Assembly: GCA_036702975.1 (NCBI GenBank)
Contig: DATNPX010000012.1
Location: 248,001-312,000 of the forward strand
From: DATNPX01 sp036702975
GTDB lineage: Bacteria > Cyanobacteriota > Vampirovibrionia > Obscuribacterales > Obscuribacteraceae
Direction: 5' to 3'
Length of the DNA stretch: 64,000 nucleotides
Position numbers and translations under genes: made by a program. Shown piece by piece: positions 23,917 to 32,807 of this stretch (within the stretch, counting starts at the first letter, position 1; each line of letters opens with the position of its first letter). Below the pieces are notes generated by a model that was not told the origin of the DNA, ran no database searches, and saw only the letters and a program-made list of their open reading frames with translations.

Positions 23917-24477
23917 ATGGTAAGCCAGGCGAAGATCGAAACTGTTTGCCGAATGCTTGAAGGGAGACACGATCCGGACAGCCCCTGTCAAGTGTTCATT
24001 AAAGGGACCGTTCTAGGGTTTCCAGCCATCCTGCAGGCCATCGTTGCCCACTGGCCATTCGGCGTCACGTACATTATCGAAACCAAGGTCATAGATGACC
24101 CAACATCCAATCCGGATGCAAACGCGCTGGACATGTCTATAGTGCCAAGACTGGCTCGAGGACCGTTTCACAATATCACTCGATTTGCATTTTTCGAGCC
24201 AAGCGGTTTGCGGATTGGAGACAAACGGGTGCAGAACCATTTCGTCATTACGGCCAACAATAAATCCGAGGCTGAGCGATTCGTAGGCTATCCCGAAGTA
24301 TTCGACAAGTTACTGAAGCTAGAAAAGCTATCACACTTTACAGAACTTACCGTTCGAGCTAATGCCGGACTGGCAGTCAATCAAGCCAAGTCGTTCAACA
24401 GTTTAGATCTTGATACGGCACGGGAAGTCTTCAAAGTCATGGGTGAGCTTGGGCAGATTATGTTTGAGGCCTTTTAG
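23917..24477 (+). CDS. Hypothetical 186-residue protein
   Basis: ATG at 23917, 14 bp after the TPR gene, without an obvious ribosome binding site. The product appears soluble, alpha/beta, with segments CQVFIKGTVLGFPAILQAIV, WPFGVTYIIETKV, HFVITANNKSEAERFVGYPEVFDKLLKLEKL and LDLDTAREVFKVMGELGQIMFEAF. There is no signal peptide or membrane helix and no family is recognised. Close spacing suggests co-transcription with the TPR gene. Confidence 0.65.
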   Translation: MVSQAKIETVCRMLEGRHDPDSPCQVFIKGTVLGFPAILQAIVAHWPFGVTYIIETKVIDDPTSNPDANALDMSIVPRLARGPFHNITRFAFFEPSGLRIGDKRVQNHFVITANNKSEAERFVGYPEVFDKLLKLEKLSHFTELTVRANAGLAVNQAKSFNSLDLDTAREVFKVMGELGQIMFEAF

Positions 24478-24625
24478 CCTCAAATTTGCGCCCTGTGGTC
24501 GACTTTCAGCCTCTGTACTAAATATTCCTTTACTCCCGGTTGCCAGACCGAGCATTGTGCTAAATTAAGCATTGAAACGGTTGGCGGAAGCCGGAATTTA
24601 CTGTTTCTTAGCGAGGGAATACCAA

Positions 24626-24976
24626 ATGACTGAAACAATCACTCCGACCCAAACTGCAATCGTCAATATCACTGAAGCTGCGGCTGATCATGTGAAGAAG
24701 CTGCTTACCGAAGAACCAGGGAAAGCTGGTCTCAGACTGGAAGTACGCGGCGGTGGCTGCTCAGGCATGTCGTACGGTTTGAGCTTTGACAATGCTCAAG
24801 AAAACGACCACGTATTAGAAGCGCATGGAGTAAAGGTCTTTATCGATCCAAAGAGCGCAATTTACATGAAGGGTACGACGCTCGATTTTCAAGGCGGGCT
24901 CGATGGAAAAGGATTCGTCATCAAGAATCCGCAAGCGAAGGGTTCCTGCGGCTGTGGAAATTCTTTTTCAGTCTAG
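24626..24976 (+). CDS. A-type iron-sulfur carrier protein (IscA/ErpA/HesB family)
   Basis: ATG at 24626 is chosen because GAGGGAA lies 8 bases upstream. An in-frame upstream start would add 18 residues that the family lacks. The 116-residue product contains LRLEVRGGGCSGMSYGL with C45 and GSCGCGNSF with C108 and C110, the three cysteines that bind Fe-S clusters in A-type carriers. The spacing and SFSV ending are standard. It delivers clusters to apo-enzymes. The following gene encodes a YgfZ-like protein, also linked to Fe-S maintenance in other bacteria. Confidence 0.92.
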   Translation: MTETITPTQTAIVNITEAAADHVKKLLTEEPGKAGLRLEVRGGGCSGMSYGLSFDNAQENDHVLEAHGVKVFIDPKSAIYMKGTTLDFQGGLDGKGFVIKNPQAKGSCGCGNSFSV

Positions 24977-25067
24977 AACTCAGTGAATTGATTTGAAAGG
25001 TCTGCCTGTCTCAACGATCAAGGTAGACCTTTTGCTTTGCAAGAAATCGCTCAGGAAGATTCAACGC

Positions 25068-26795
25068 ATGAACGCAGCACTAAAAGAAGGTTTCTACACC
25101 AGAGCAGACGAATACGGACTGCTGGAAGTCTACGGCGTTGATGCCACCAGATTTTTGCAAGCGCAAACGACCAATGACATTCATCAGCTAGCGGAATATT
25201 CAAGCCAAACATCTTGCCTGCTAGACCGAAAGGCGCATATTGAAGCCTATTTCCAAATCTACCGTAAACATCACTCCTACCGAATAATTGCCGAGCGGCC
25301 GCAAGTAACGCACATCCTGGAACATCTTGAACAATATCGTTTTGCAGATAAAGTGGAGTTCGTTGACCTTACCAGTGGTGGCACATTTTTTGCAGTGGAG
25401 GGTCCACGCGCTCGCTCAGTTATAGATGCTGGCATGCAAGATGCATTGAGACCAGAGACTTTCGTTCACTACTTGGCTGATATCAGCTTGTTCCATTGTC
25501 CGGTGCATCTGTTTAAGCGCCCATTGGTTGGTGCGGATGGTTATTTCCTTTGGGTTCCAAATTCCGACCGCGACAAGTTGGAAGCTGCTCTCGAAAAGAC
25601 GTGCAAAGAATTTGGGCTAATCCGGCTTGATGAAAAAGAACTCGAGCAAGCGAGGATCGAGATCGGTGTGCCCAAATACAACATCGAATTCGATTCCACT
25701 AATTTCCTGCCAGAAACCGGGCTCGAACACCAGTGCGTCAGTTATACAAAAGGATGTTTCCTTGGTCAGGAGGTTCTCGCGCGAGTGCGCAGTCAAGGCG
25801 CACCAAACAAAGGACTCGTCGGTTTACTCTTTCCCAAGGGCAAGGAATTCAAGATCGACGGTCATCGCGAAGTCGTCGCACACGACAAGACAATTGCCTG
25901 GATCAAAAGCAGCTGCTTTTCCAATGCCATGAACAGAACTGTCGCAATGGCTTACGTAGCAAGAGACTATCGCGTTCCGGATACGATGATCACTGGCATC
26001 CTTGATGGTGTTGAGGTTCGGCTTGAAGTCACCTCATTGCCTTTTTACCATCCGGAGACAGCCAAGACAAAGGCGCGAAAATTATACGAAGAGGCGCTGC
26101 TTCAATTCGCAAAAGAAGATGAGCGCAGCCATCAAAACAATGGCGCTGAATCGAGTTCTGTCAAACTTCTCCGAGATGCACTTGAACTCGATCCGTTTTT
26201 GGAAGATGCGTATGAATCACTGGGCGTCATATTGTCGAAACGTGGTCACCTCGAGGAAGCCATAGGTTTGATGAAAAAGCTGGCAGAGATGAACCCTGAG
26301 TCAGTGATGGCCCATACAAACCTTTCGATTTTCTATCTTGAAAAAGGTTTGAAAGAAGAAGCGGAAGAAGAAAAAGCAATTTCTCTCAGTATTCGCATGA
26401 AGATTGCTGCACAGCAGGCTATGACTGAGACTCAGGCGAAGCAAAAGCAAGAAGATGAAAAAGCGGAGCAACTCGAACGATTGAAGATGTTTGAACAAGT
26501 ACTACAGATCGACCCAGAAGATCTATTGGCCAACTACGGTGCAGGGAGTTGCTATACGACATTGGGAGAATTTGACAAAGCCATCCCATACCTCAAACGA
26601 GCGATTACACTCAAGGCCACGCACACAGTTGCCTACCTCAGTCTTGGCGTCGCTTACGAAGGACTAGGTGAGTGGTCGTCTGCAGCCCGTATATATAAAG
26701 ATGGTATCTCTGTCGCGTCAAAACGAGGAGATATGCAGCCAATGCAGGATATGCAAAATCGCCTGGCCAAGATTCAGGCAGGGAAACCAGAATGA
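25068..26795 (+). CDS. YgfZ/GcvT-fold folate-binding protein fused to TPRs
   Basis: ATG at 25068 with GGAAG upstream is preferred over TTG at 24993. Residues 1-345 are a YgfZ/GcvT-like domain with EVYGVDATRFLQAQTTNDI and the YgfZ signature KGCFLGQEVLAR (residues 228-239), which contains the conserved Cys. YgfZ uses folate and supports certain Fe-S enzymes such as MiaB in E. coli. From about 365 to 575 the protein has four TPR units (EDAYESLGVILSKRGHLEEA, VMAHTNLSIFYLEKGLKEEA, LLANYGAGSCYTTLGEFDKA, TVAYLSLGVAYEGLGEWSSA) with a charged coiled coil between them. This fusion is not the usual single-domain YgfZ of about 330 residues. It lies 91 bp after the Fe-S carrier gene. Confidence 0.85.
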   Translation: MNAALKEGFYTRADEYGLLEVYGVDATRFLQAQTTNDIHQLAEYSSQTSCLLDRKAHIEAYFQIYRKHHSYRIIAERPQVTHILEHLEQYRFADKVEFVDLTSGGTFFAVEGPRARSVIDAGMQDALRPETFVHYLADISLFHCPVHLFKRPLVGADGYFLWVPNSDRDKLEAALEKTCKEFGLIRLDEKELEQARIEIGVPKYNIEFDSTNFLPETGLEHQCVSYTKGCFLGQEVLARVRSQGAPNKGLVGLLFPKGKEFKIDGHREVVAHDKTIAWIKSSCFSNAMNRTVAMAYVARDYRVPDTMITGILDGVEVRLEVTSLPFYHPETAKTKARKLYEEALLQFAKEDERSHQNNGAESSSVKLLRDALELDPFLEDAYESLGVILSKRGHLEEAIGLMKKLAEMNPESVMAHTNLSIFYLEKGLKEEAEEEKAISLSIRMKIAAQQAMTETQAKQKQEDEKAEQLERLKMFEQVLQIDPEDLLANYGAGSCYTTLGEFDKAIPYLKRAITLKATHTVAYLSLGVAYEGLGEWSSAARIYKDGISVASKRGDMQPMQDMQNRLAKIQAGKPE

Positions 26796-26887
26796 AAGTC
26801 CGAAATTCAGAACAAATATCGGAATTTAACACAGGAACCGGGCGCACGAACTCCCGTCGTGTAAGCTGACCAATCTCTCTGAAGCCG

Positions 26888-27496
26888 ATGGAAATACAAC
26901 ATCCAATTAAACTGCTCCTGGTGGAAGACCAGACGATTCTGCGAACAGGCCTGACTCTGGTCCTTAGAAGATTTAGCGACTTGGAAATAATCGGTGAGAG
27001 CGATGACGGAATGGACGCTGTCGACAAGGCAATCAGGCTCAAACCTGACGTAATCCTCATGGACATCAGTCTGCGAGGGATGAACGGCATAGATGCCACA
27101 AAAGAGATCAAGAAACTGCAGCCACAAATTAAGATTCTCGCTTTCACGTCACATGAGGACGAGAAGTCAGTTCTAAATGCGTTTTCGGCTGGCATTGACG
27201 GATATTGCCCGAAAGACATCCGGGAGGCACAACTCTACGACGCCATCAAGACGGTATACGCTGGACAATATTGGCTTGAACCGTCACTGGCAAAAAAACT
27301 TTTGCGTTCGAATCGCTCCAAGCAAAAGTCGGACCCCAAACGAGAATCGCTGACAGACAGTGAACTCGGGTTTTTCGATTTAATCATGCAAGGTCTAGAT
27401 AGCCGACAAGTCGCAGGGCGATTAAACATAAGCCCAGAATCGACTCGCACACTACTGCGTTCGATTTTGGACAAAATGAGGGTGATGGCCCTGTAA
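26888..27496 (+). CDS. NarL-type response regulator
   Basis: The 202-residue protein has a receiver domain (residues 7-125) with acidic pair E13-D14, phosphoacceptor D59 in ILMDIS, the Thr/Ser switch in LAFTSHE and the conserved Lys in YCPKDI. The C-terminal LuxR-type HTH (about 153-200) reads LTDSELGFFDLIMQGLDSRQVAGRL and SPESTRTLLRSILDKM. The usual H or T-V-K-x-H in the recognition helix is replaced by STRTLL, so DNA specificity may differ. It lies upstream of the Hpt gene, but 194 bp apart. Confidence 0.9.
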   Translation: MEIQHPIKLLLVEDQTILRTGLTLVLRRFSDLEIIGESDDGMDAVDKAIRLKPDVILMDISLRGMNGIDATKEIKKLQPQIKILAFTSHEDEKSVLNAFSAGIDGYCPKDIREAQLYDAIKTVYAGQYWLEPSLAKKLLRSNRSKQKSDPKRESLTDSELGFFDLIMQGLDSRQVAGRLNISPESTRTLLRSILDKMRVMAL

Positions 27497-27690
27497 CCTA
27501 AGGGCAGTTCCAACGACCAAGTTGACTGAACGCCGACAGGGTGATGGAATCACTAGGGTGACACGAAATTTCACCATACTCGCGGGCGAACATAGCCATG
27601 TCGAGGGATGCCCTTTCAATACTTGGTTTGCCAAGATAGAAAAGCAAGCGTGTTTTCAAGCACGTCAACTTCCCTGAACAGAGATTATCA

Positions 27691-28086
27691 ATGGACCCAA
27701 AACAACTGACCGATGATCAATACACAACTCCGCAGGTTGATTTGACCACTACGGAGCTCAAACGAATTGGTCAAGCTTATCGTGACGGTTTGCCCGTAAG
27801 GCTGGAAATGTTGGAAAGATTGGTACCAGCAGCTGCCGCTGGCTCGAATGACGCGCTCTGGGAGATTATTACTGAGGCACATAAACTCAGAGGTACAGCC
27901 AAACTATTTGAGATGAATCGCTTTGGCGACGCCATGGTAGACATCGAAGATCTTTTGCTTCGAGTCTCGAACGACAATTTCCGTGATTCTGCAGCCTGGC
28001 TGCGGGTAGATAAGGCCCTTTGTCTAGCAAAATGTACGTTAACCCAAGAGAGTGAGACAGATCATCAAAAAACAGAGGAACAATGA
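27691..28086 (+). CDS. Histidine phosphotransfer (Hpt) protein
   Basis: The 131-residue helical protein contains TEAHKLRGTAKLFEM, in which H64 occupies the phosphorylated position of the Hpt consensus H-x-L-K-G (here HKLRG). An RFGDAMVDIEDLL helix follows, as in Hpt bundles. Hpt proteins shuttle phosphate between receiver domains. Its stop overlaps the ATG of the receiver gene at 28083 by 4 bp, so the two proteins are made together and probably interact. Residues after 115 (TQESETDHQKTEEQ) are a charged tail. Confidence 0.85.
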   Translation: MDPKQLTDDQYTTPQVDLTTTELKRIGQAYRDGLPVRLEMLERLVPAAAAGSNDALWEIITEAHKLRGTAKLFEMNRFGDAMVDIEDLLLRVSNDNFRDSAAWLRVDKALCLAKCTLTQESETDHQKTEEQ

Positions 28087-28535
28087 ACATAACAAATGTA
28101 CTTTTGGTTGACGATGATCCTGCCATCCGTATGGTTGCCGAGATTTGTCTGGCGAAAGTGGGCAACTGGAATGTGTCGCTCGCAGATTGCGGGCCAAAAG
28201 GCCTGGAAATTGCACTTCGTGAGAAACCTGATTTGATCTTGCTGGACGTTATGATGCCAGGAATGGACGGGCCAACAATGCTCGGTCTTTTACGGCAGCA
28301 GTTGGATACGCCGGTGATTTTCGTAACTGCAAAAGTGCAGCCATCGGAAGTGGATCGTTATTTAAAGCTTGGAGCAGTTGGGGTTATCGCCAAACCGTTC
28401 GATCCGATGGAGCTCCCGACAATCATCTGCAACATCATCAAGGGTGAAAAGACCAGCGTGATATACGACGGAGCCACCGTAACTAGCATTGAGAGGGAAG
28501 CGTTAGACAGAACTCTAGTACCCTTGGCTGGGTGA
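28083..28535 (+). CDS. Single-domain-type response regulator (receiver)
   Basis: The 150-residue protein is a receiver domain with NVLLVDDDPAIRMVAE (acidic triad), D55 in LILLDVMMPGMDGP, the switch Thr in VIFVTAK and the conserved Lys in GVIAKPFDP. About 25 residues follow without a recognisable output domain, so it probably acts by protein contact, for example as a phosphate sink or relay for the overlapping Hpt protein. Confidence 0.9.
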   Translation: MNITNVLLVDDDPAIRMVAEICLAKVGNWNVSLADCGPKGLEIALREKPDLILLDVMMPGMDGPTMLGLLRQQLDTPVIFVTAKVQPSEVDRYLKLGAVGVIAKPFDPMELPTIICNIIKGEKTSVIYDGATVTSIEREALDRTLVPLAG

Positions 28536-28662
28536 CCGATCGGTTTTCAACCACACGAAGAGTCATCAATTGCAAACTGACAGCAACAACCCATCTCTGG
28601 AAACGCCACTCAACTAGTAGCTAAATAATCCAACCGTCTTACAGCATAAGCAAAACGAGCCA

Positions 28663-29784
28663 ATGACGACAATACAAACAGTTAGTAGAACCGAATCCGA
28701 AGTACAAGTCTTAAAACTGCTTTTGGTTGAAGACGATGATTTTTATTTCCAGTATCTTAACTGTCTCTTGCGTGACTATCCGGAGGCTAAATTTTCTGTC
28801 TGTCGTGCTAGCAATCTCGCCGAAGCGATTACCTATCTATCGCGAGAGACGCCGGTCGCGATCTTGCTTGATCTAAATTTGCCAGACAGTCGTGGTCTAG
28901 ATACTCTTATCAGGTTGCAAAAGTTAGGAGAACGATGCCCAATCGTCATTCTTACTGGAAGCGATGAACGCAGCTTAGGCTCTGAAGCAATCGCCCGAGG
29001 TGCAGCCGATTTTCTCGTAAAACAGAAAACCGACATCGATACACTCACACGTTGCATTCGTTATTCGATGCTGAAAAAGGCAGACGAAGCTCGCACGCGG
29101 CTGCTTGCAATACAGGATTTTATGGCCACTCTTGCACATGATATGCAAGTGCCAATGGTTGGTGCTAAGAATGTCGTCGAAGCCATGCTGCAGGGTGTTC
29201 TCGGCGATCTGAATCCGCTTCAGACGCAAGCTTTGCAAGAATTGCAATTGAGCAACGAACACCAACTGCACCTCATACAGAAGCTCATTCAGATTTACCG
29301 CTATGAATCAGCTGTCTCACTTACAGACTGCAGAGACGTTGACATGCGCGAGCTATTGATCGACAGAGTCGAAGGTCTCAAGGAGCGCTGCGAGGCTATG
29401 TACCTAGAGATGGATTTAAGTCTGCCATCCCGCCAGTTGATGGTCCATGGCGACAGTGACGCAATATCTCAGATGTTCCACGGGTTGTTGGACAACGCAA
29501 TCAAGTACAGCCATCCGTTGAGAACAATTGCAGTTGAGGCATCCGAACACAAGGGGTATATCTCGGTCGCAATCAAGAACTTTGGGGAACCGATACCGCC
29601 AGACCAGTCCGATACCTTATTTCAAAGGTTCTGGACTGGCAGGCCGGGTAAACGTTATGTAGCTAACACTGGATTCGGCTTGTATTTGTGCCATCACATC
29701 GCTACTTTGCATGGGGGAAAAATAAACTACACGAGCGATTCGATTAACGGCACAAGCTTTATTGTTACGCTTCCATCCTGCTGA
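28663..29784 (+). CDS. Receiver-histidine kinase (REC-HisKA-HATPase)
   Basis: The 373-residue soluble protein begins with a receiver domain (VQVLKLLLVEDDDFYF, D70 in ILLDLNLPDS, LTGSDE, VKQK). A HisKA helix follows with H159 in LAHDMQVPMVGAKN; the residue after His is Asp, and the Pro is conserved. The HATPase domain contains MFHGLLDNAIKYS (N box), VAIKNFGEPIPP (a divergent G1 box, NFGEPI for the usual DNGxGI), FWTGRPGKRY and GFGLYLCHHIATLHGG (G2). The N-terminal receiver suggests the kinase is itself controlled by phosphotransfer. It follows the Hpt/receiver pair by 127 bp, consistent with one relay. Confidence 0.9.
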   Translation: MTTIQTVSRTESEVQVLKLLLVEDDDFYFQYLNCLLRDYPEAKFSVCRASNLAEAITYLSRETPVAILLDLNLPDSRGLDTLIRLQKLGERCPIVILTGSDERSLGSEAIARGAADFLVKQKTDIDTLTRCIRYSMLKKADEARTRLLAIQDFMATLAHDMQVPMVGAKNVVEAMLQGVLGDLNPLQTQALQELQLSNEHQLHLIQKLIQIYRYESAVSLTDCRDVDMRELLIDRVEGLKERCEAMYLEMDLSLPSRQLMVHGDSDAISQMFHGLLDNAIKYSHPLRTIAVEASEHKGYISVAIKNFGEPIPPDQSDTLFQRFWTGRPGKRYVANTGFGLYLCHHIATLHGGKINYTSDSINGTSFIVTLPSC

Positions 29785-29823
29785 GGCAGGCTAGAGACAG
29801 ACCTTCAATCAGAATTAGCTAAA

Positions 29824-29862
29824 ATATACCGAACCAAGGGTAACTCTGGGAGTCCGGTATAT
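29824..29862 (+). promoter_or_regulatory. Inverted repeat covering the start codon of the 29861 gene
   Basis: ATATACCG (29824-29831) and CGGTATAT (29855-29862) are perfect 8-bp complements. The second arm includes the first two bases of the ATG at 29861, and the loop contains the GGGAG ribosome site. If formed in mRNA it would restrict translation initiation. A shared DNA operator is equally possible. Confidence 0.35.
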
Positions 29863-30754
29863 GCTTTTGCGCAGAATATTCGACGATTTGCTGAACAGCG
29901 ATGCAAGAGCAAATCGAATTTCGCACCGCGTAGGTGGCGGATTGTACGTCATACTGCTCTCGCTCATTTTTTCGATTGGGACGAACGCTCAAGGCCGCGG
30001 GCTCTACGACAAGATGTTATTCCATCCGCGAAAAGGCTATCGAGCGATGCCCAATGCGGTGGATGGAGTTGAGACAAAAGCGATAAGCTTTACGGTCCCG
30101 CGTGGGGAGCATTTAAAGGGTTGGTACTACAATCTTCCTGGCAGCAACAAAATTGCACTCATCAGCGAGGGCAACGGCGGCAACATGATCTATCTCACGC
30201 ATTTAGCCGAGATTTTGCTCAAGTGCAACACAAGCGTGATGCTATACGACTATGAGGGATATGGTGAAAGTGAAGGCAACCCCTCTATGCGCCGGGTAGT
30301 TGACGATGCGCTAGCAGCCTACGACTACATGTCAAAAAATCTAGCCGAGAAGCGCAAAACTGTCCTCGTTGGCGTTTCACTTGGCACTGGTGTCACCTGT
30401 CAGGTTGCCACCAAACGACCGGCTGATGCCATAATTCTCTCGTCGCCTTTCACTTCGCTTCTAAATATGGCTAAACAAAAGAGTAGTTTGGTTCACTACA
30501 TGCCGACATTCGCGCTTCCTCGGCAACACTTCGACAATGTCGCAGTCTTAAAGAAGAAGCATCCGCCCGTTCTTATCTTGCATGGCGACCTCGATTCAAT
30601 CATCCCAATCAGCGAATCAGAAAAGCTGTACGCGGAAGCGAGCGAACCAAAGACATTGGTGAAACTTGCAAATGCCGGGCACAACGATACCTTCACTACC
30701 ACGCACGATGAATACCAGACCGCAGTGCAGGAGTTTTTCGACAAGCTCCAGTAG
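29861..30754 (+). CDS. Alpha/beta hydrolase, ABHD13/BEM46-like
   Basis: The 297-residue protein has a hydrophobic N-terminal segment (about 27-43, LYVILLSLIFSIGTNAQ; signal or anchor). The hydrolase fold follows: LISEGNGGNMIYLTHLAEILL, YDYEGYGESEG, the nucleophile Ser in LVGVSLGTGVTCQVA (G-V-S-L-G), the acid Asp in LILHGDLDSIIPIS and the catalytic His in NAGHNDTF. The family includes esterases and peptidase-like hydrolases of unknown substrate. GGGAG precedes the ATG. It is followed by the convergent kinase gene. Confidence 0.85.
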   Translation: MLLRRIFDDLLNSDARANRISHRVGGGLYVILLSLIFSIGTNAQGRGLYDKMLFHPRKGYRAMPNAVDGVETKAISFTVPRGEHLKGWYYNLPGSNKIALISEGNGGNMIYLTHLAEILLKCNTSVMLYDYEGYGESEGNPSMRRVVDDALAAYDYMSKNLAEKRKTVLVGVSLGTGVTCQVATKRPADAIILSSPFTSLLNMAKQKSSLVHYMPTFALPRQHFDNVAVLKKKHPPVLILHGDLDSIIPISESEKLYAEASEPKTLVKLANAGHNDTFTTTHDEYQTAVQEFFDKLQ

Positions 30755-30806
30755 TCGCACCGTATCCATGCTTTCGCCTTTCAATTTAATGCAGCTATTG
30801 TGGTTA

Positions 30807-32435
30807 TTAGCGTGTCCGTACCAGTCTGAGCAGATCGTCTTTCATCTGCAATACTGATTGATAGCGGTCTTGCGGGTTCTTTGCCAGAGCCTTAAAAACA
30901 ATCTGTTCGAGGAAAAATGGAATCGAACGATTCGGGCAGGCTGTTGCGAACCTTTCCGGCAAGGACCGCAATTGCTTAGCAAATACTTCAAAAGGCGTCT
31001 TGCCGGTGAATACAGGACTACCTACGATCGACTCATACATAGCACAGCCCACCGCGTATACGTCCGAGCGAGCGTCGAGTTTAGAGCCTGCGCACTGCTC
31101 AGGACTCATATAGCATGGGCTGCCATAAACTTCAAAACTGTCCGTCAGTTGTGACTGTACATTAGTGTCACGTGGGATAACGACCGAGAGACCGAAGTCG
31201 ACGATCTTCACCACTTCACGGTCGAGCCCATCTTTTACCAACATGATATTGCTCGGCTTCAGGTCACAGTGAATGATGTCTTTGGCGTGCGCAGCAGCAA
31301 GACCATCACACACTTGCAGATAGATACTGAGGAAGCGATTGAGATCCAAAAAACCATCTTTTTCAAGAACAGTATTGAGTCCACATCCGTCCAGGTAATC
31401 CATGATCAAAAACGGTTGACCCTGCTGGCTGATACCAAAATCAAAAATCGTTACCACATTAGGGTGATTTAGCGTACTGGCAGTCATAGACTCTTGTTTG
31501 AAACGACGCACTAGATGGCGTTCAGAGAGCAGACTTGAATGCAGCACTTTGATAGCAACCCGTCGATTCATGTGCAGGTGCTTGGCGCGATAAACAAGCC
31601 CCATACCGCCTTCGCCGACAAACGACTCGACTGCATATCTGTCGGCAAACACGCTGCCAACTACAAGCCCTTCAGGTGCTACGCTGCCCTTCGATTGTCG
31701 AACTGGCTCCGCTGCAACCTCAGCCTCAACCTGAGCGGGAAGTTCTACGACCGGCGGTTGGAAGTCTTGTTGCAGTGGGCGAGTGGCTGGAATTGCTTCA
31801 GAACCACCGCTTGCAAGACCGCGACTGCTCTTATTGAAGAGTTTTTCCATAATGTTGACTTTGTACATATCGACGACTTCGACGTCGACACCAAGTCTTT
31901 GAGCAATGCCTTGATTGTCTGTGCCTTGTTCGAGCAGGCGCAAGATATCTCGCTCTCTTGCGCAGAGAATTCGCACCACGTCGCCGCGTTTCTCTTCTTT
32001 GATTGGCAGCCGCTGTGTTCTGTGCACTATGCGAGGATCGAGCCACGATGAGCCAGTCGCTACCTGTTTGATACCATCAATCAGATCGGGAGCGGAGATA
32101 TCTTTCAAGCAATAGCCATCAGCGCCAACACCTAGAGCCGCCAATATATCGTCGTCTCCGTCATGTGAGGTGATGACGATCACTCTTGTGAGTGGTAATT
32201 GTTTCTTGATGCGCCAAGTGGCCTCCAAGCCGTCCATGAGCGGCAATCCGATATCCATCAAAATAACTGACGGTCGAAGTTGCATCGCACGTTCGACGGC
32301 GGCGCGCCCATCGAGCGCATCCCCGACAACTTCGAACTGATGCTCTTGTTGCAATGCGAGTCTCAACCCGGCGCGGGTGATATGGTGATCGTCAACGATC
32401 AGTACGGAAACAGTTGGTTCTGCGGCAATCATCAT
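30807..32435 (-). CDS. Response regulator fused to a Ser/Thr protein kinase
   Basis: The 542-residue protein contains a NarL-type receiver (residues 8-125: VDDHH, D61 in LMDIGLP, switch TSHD, K111). A LuxR-like HTH follows (about 156-202: CARERDILRLLEQGTDNQGIAQRL). After a Pro/Ala-rich linker (205-255) comes a complete Hanks-type kinase: G-loop GEGGMG 274-279, K296 in VAIKVL, HCD-LKPSN with D391 and N396, DFG at D413, and SPEQ. HCD in place of HRD is common in bacterial Pkn kinases. No membrane segment is present. The single polypeptide would link phosphorelay input to Ser/Thr phosphorylation, with or without DNA binding. The receiver closely resembles that of the 54651 regulator. Confidence 0.93.
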   Translation of the reverse strand: MMIAAEPTVSVLIVDDHHITRAGLRLALQQEHQFEVVGDALDGRAAVERAMQLRPSVILMDIGLPLMDGLEATWRIKKQLPLTRVIVITSHDGDDDILAALGVGADGYCLKDISAPDLIDGIKQVATGSSWLDPRIVHRTQRLPIKEEKRGDVVRILCARERDILRLLEQGTDNQGIAQRLGVDVEVVDMYKVNIMEKLFNKSSRGLASGGSEAIPATRPLQQDFQPPVVELPAQVEAEVAAEPVRQSKGSVAPEGLVVGSVFADRYAVESFVGEGGMGLVYRAKHLHMNRRVAIKVLHSSLLSERHLVRRFKQESMTASTLNHPNVVTIFDFGISQQGQPFLIMDYLDGCGLNTVLEKDGFLDLNRFLSIYLQVCDGLAAAHAKDIIHCDLKPSNIMLVKDGLDREVVKIVDFGLSVVIPRDTNVQSQLTDSFEVYGSPCYMSPEQCAGSKLDARSDVYAVGCAMYESIVGSPVFTGKTPFEVFAKQLRSLPERFATACPNRSIPFFLEQIVFKALAKNPQDRYQSVLQMKDDLLRLVRTR

Positions 32436-32807
32436 GTGTCTACCTGGTCAATTGGAGGGGGAATGAGGAAAATCAGGCCCCAGAACGATGCCTGGAACCG
32501 AGAGCTGAAGGCAGTTAGCGAAAAATCGCTGATGATCATTTGTTGACCACTTAGGACAGTGGATAATCCTAATTTACTCCGTCACTCGGAATCTGCAATC
32601 GATCTGCGGAGTGATCGATCAAAAGCTCTTTCCATGACGCACTCACCCGGGCTCACTCCAAATAGGTGATGGTGGAGTAACCCGGCAGATCAAATAGGCA
32701 CTCGAAACTGAATGGATTCAGTAGTCAAGAAATTATTCTAGTGCCGGACGCTTGGTGACCAGACTCTCAATGGACTAGTCCAGCCTCCACTGGGTGAGGA
32801 GAACGCT
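32436..32807. other. 372-bp intergenic region with a large hairpin upstream of potC
   Basis: No gene is supported here. CCGGGCTCACTCCA (32647-32660) and TGGAGTAACCCGG (32673-32685) pair over about 12 bp with small mismatches, about 120 bases before the potC start. TGAGGAGAACGCT just before the ATG is a good ribosome site. The region separates divergent genes and must hold both promoters, but I cannot place them with confidence. Confidence 0.4.

Noticed and set aside
27608..27617. GAGGGATG-type sequence shared between the region upstream of the Hpt gene and the region upstream of the 54651 regulator (about 55430), considered as a common operator.
   Set aside because: Only about 10 bases match, and the flanks differ. 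A match this short is expected by chance in 64 kb.
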